From Neomesorhizobium sp963726065 (lineage in GTDB: Bacteria; Pseudomonadota; Alphaproteobacteria; Rhizobiales; Rhizobiaceae), in the NCBI GenBank assembly GCA_963726065.1, contig CAVSAU010000013.1:248001-312000 (forward strand): 64,000 bases of DNA, written 5' to 3'. Numbering within the stretch: position 1 is the first letter of the stretch; the number at the start of each line of letters is the position of its first letter. The translations under genes were made by a program, and so were the position numbers. A model generated the notes under the pieces. That model saw only the letters and a program-made list of their open reading frames with translations. It did no database searches and was not told the origin of the DNA. Below are positions 63,108 through 64,000 of this stretch, in pieces.

Positions 63108-64000
63108 TCAGTAGCTCCGTGTCGGGCGGTCCATGATCGCGGCGGCCCATCAGGCTCGCGGTCAGGTCGACCATCAGGGTCGCGGTGCGGCCGCGCTCGT
63201 CGAGGAAGGGGTTGAGCTCGACCAGGTCGAGGCAGGTGACGAGGCCGCTGTCGTGCAGCATCTCCATGACCAGATGCGCCTCGCGGAAGGTCGCGCCGCC
63301 CGGCACCGTGGTGCCGACCGCCGGCGCGATGGCAGGGTCGAGGAAATCGACGTCGAGGCTGACATGCAGCATGCCGTTCTCCGCCGTCGACGCGCTCGAG
63401 GAAGGCGCGCAGCAGCGCGCGCGATGCCATGTTCGTCGATCACGCGCATGTCGTGCACCGTCACGCCTGCCTCGCCGAGCGCGCGCCGCTCGGCCGGGTC
63501 GACGCTGCGGATGCCGAGCGTGCAGATGCGTTTCGGGATCGACCGCGCCGCCAGCTCGGGGAAATAGCCTTCGAAGCCCGGCTGCCCGCTGGCATAGGCC
63601 AGCGGCACGCCGTGCAGATTGCCGCTCGTCGTGGTGTCGAGCGTGTGGAAATCGGGATGCGCGTCGAGCCACAGCACGAAAAGCGGCCGCCCGCGCTCGG
63701 CCGCGCGGCGCGCAACGCCGGCGACCGTGCCGGCCGACAGGCAGTGATCGCCGCCGAGGAAGATCGGCATGCGCGTCGGCGCTCGCGGCATAGGCTGCCT
63801 CGCGAGCGCCTCGGTCCAGGCGGAGATCTCCGGCAGCGCCTTCAACGCGGCATTGCCATGCGTGACGGCGCGGCAAGGCAGCGGGGGCGACAGTGCCGAG
63901 GTCGGTCGACGCGATGGCCGAGTTCGGTCAGCGCCGACGCCGAGCCCGGCCGTGCGCAGCGCGCTCGGCCCCATGTCGCAGCCCAGCCGGCCGGCGCCGT
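63108..64000 (-). CDS. Arginase (partial at window edge, frameshifted)
   Basis: A manganese ureohydrolase that splits L-arginine into ornithine and urea. The metal motifs are visible: FLGGDHCLSAGTVAGVARRA, LWLDAHPDFHTLDTTTSGNL (DAHxD) with HGVPLAYASG, and SLDVDFLDPAIAPAVGTTVP (SxDxDxxDP), plus CLDLVELNPFLDERGRTA near the end. The end reads MDRPTRSY at TGA 63108; frameshifts near 63910, 63785, 63420, 63390 and 63145. The start lies just outside: GAGRLGCDMGPSALRTAG is the N-terminal pattern, so only about ten residues are missing. Confidence 0.92.

Noticed and set aside
1..64000. Mobile elements, CRISPR arrays, tRNA or rRNA genes
   Set aside because: I looked for transposase or integrase motifs, regular direct repeats and tRNA-like cloverleaf arms and saw none; a dedicated tRNA scan would settle it.

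Overview
The window reads as the chromosome of a rhizobium of the Mesorhizobium type (Rhizobiales, Alphaproteobacteria). It is GC-rich, carries aerobic cobalamin genes and a long exo cluster whose gene order follows the Sinorhizobium meliloti succinoglycan locus, and has short palindromic intergenic repeats of the kind common in rhizobia. No rRNA, tRNA, CRISPR, transposase or integrase was recognised.

Layout. 1-8.1 kb: cobalamin synthesis and cobalt uptake. Two cobalamin riboswitches lie back to back and fire outwards, one into DUF1636-cobW-cobN (minus), the other into cbtB-cbtA-cobU-cobO (plus); cbiB, cobC and a small phosphatase follow. 8.1-16.2 kb: a lysine/pipecolate to 2-oxoglutarate route: FAD oxidase (AmaA-like), aminotransferase, semialdehyde dehydrogenase (AmaB-like), D-2-hydroxyglutarate dehydrogenase and the DUF1338 enzyme HglS, with a divergent LysR regulator. 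16.6-22.5 kb: an NHEJ repair operon: ligD, ku, an unusual BRCT/MerR-like/TPR protein, an alpha/beta hydrolase and an exonuclease III-type nuclease. 22.5-41.7 kb: exoZ-Q-F-Y (minus), exoX-U (plus), exoV-W (minus), exoB, a small ORF, exoK-L-A-M-O-N-P (plus). exoT, exoI and exoH of S. meliloti are absent and exoB occupies their place. 41.7-43.6 kb: a metallophosphatase and a DUF2189 membrane protein. 43.8-51.3 kb: the most unusual region: an M24 peptidase, a guanidino-modifying/deiminase-like enzyme, TfuA, YcaO, a 137-residue protein of unknown family and a BTAD/TPR regulator in one tight minus-strand run, with a divergent LuxR-type regulator. This looks like an undescribed YcaO-TfuA (RiPP or protein thioamidation) system. 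51.3-57.6 kb: LLM oxidoreductase, a 48-residue membrane peptide, an EamA exporter, a GcvA-type LysR, a B3-type metallo-beta-lactamase, an FAD/NAD(P)-binding protein and a cysteine-bearing Rrf2 regulator. 57.9-61.8 kb: a sulfate/thiosulfate ABC transporter. 62.0 kb to the end: ornithine cyclodeaminase and arginase (start lies outside the window).

Data quality matters here. Many genes that should be intact (cobN, cbtAB, the lysine genes, ligD, ku, most exo genes, the M24 peptidase, ornithine cyclodeaminase, arginase) carry single-base frameshifts, often one every 100-200 bases, while 45-62 kb is essentially clean. The protein signal continues across each break in another frame, so I treat them as probable sequence errors, annotate full spans, and flag each gene.
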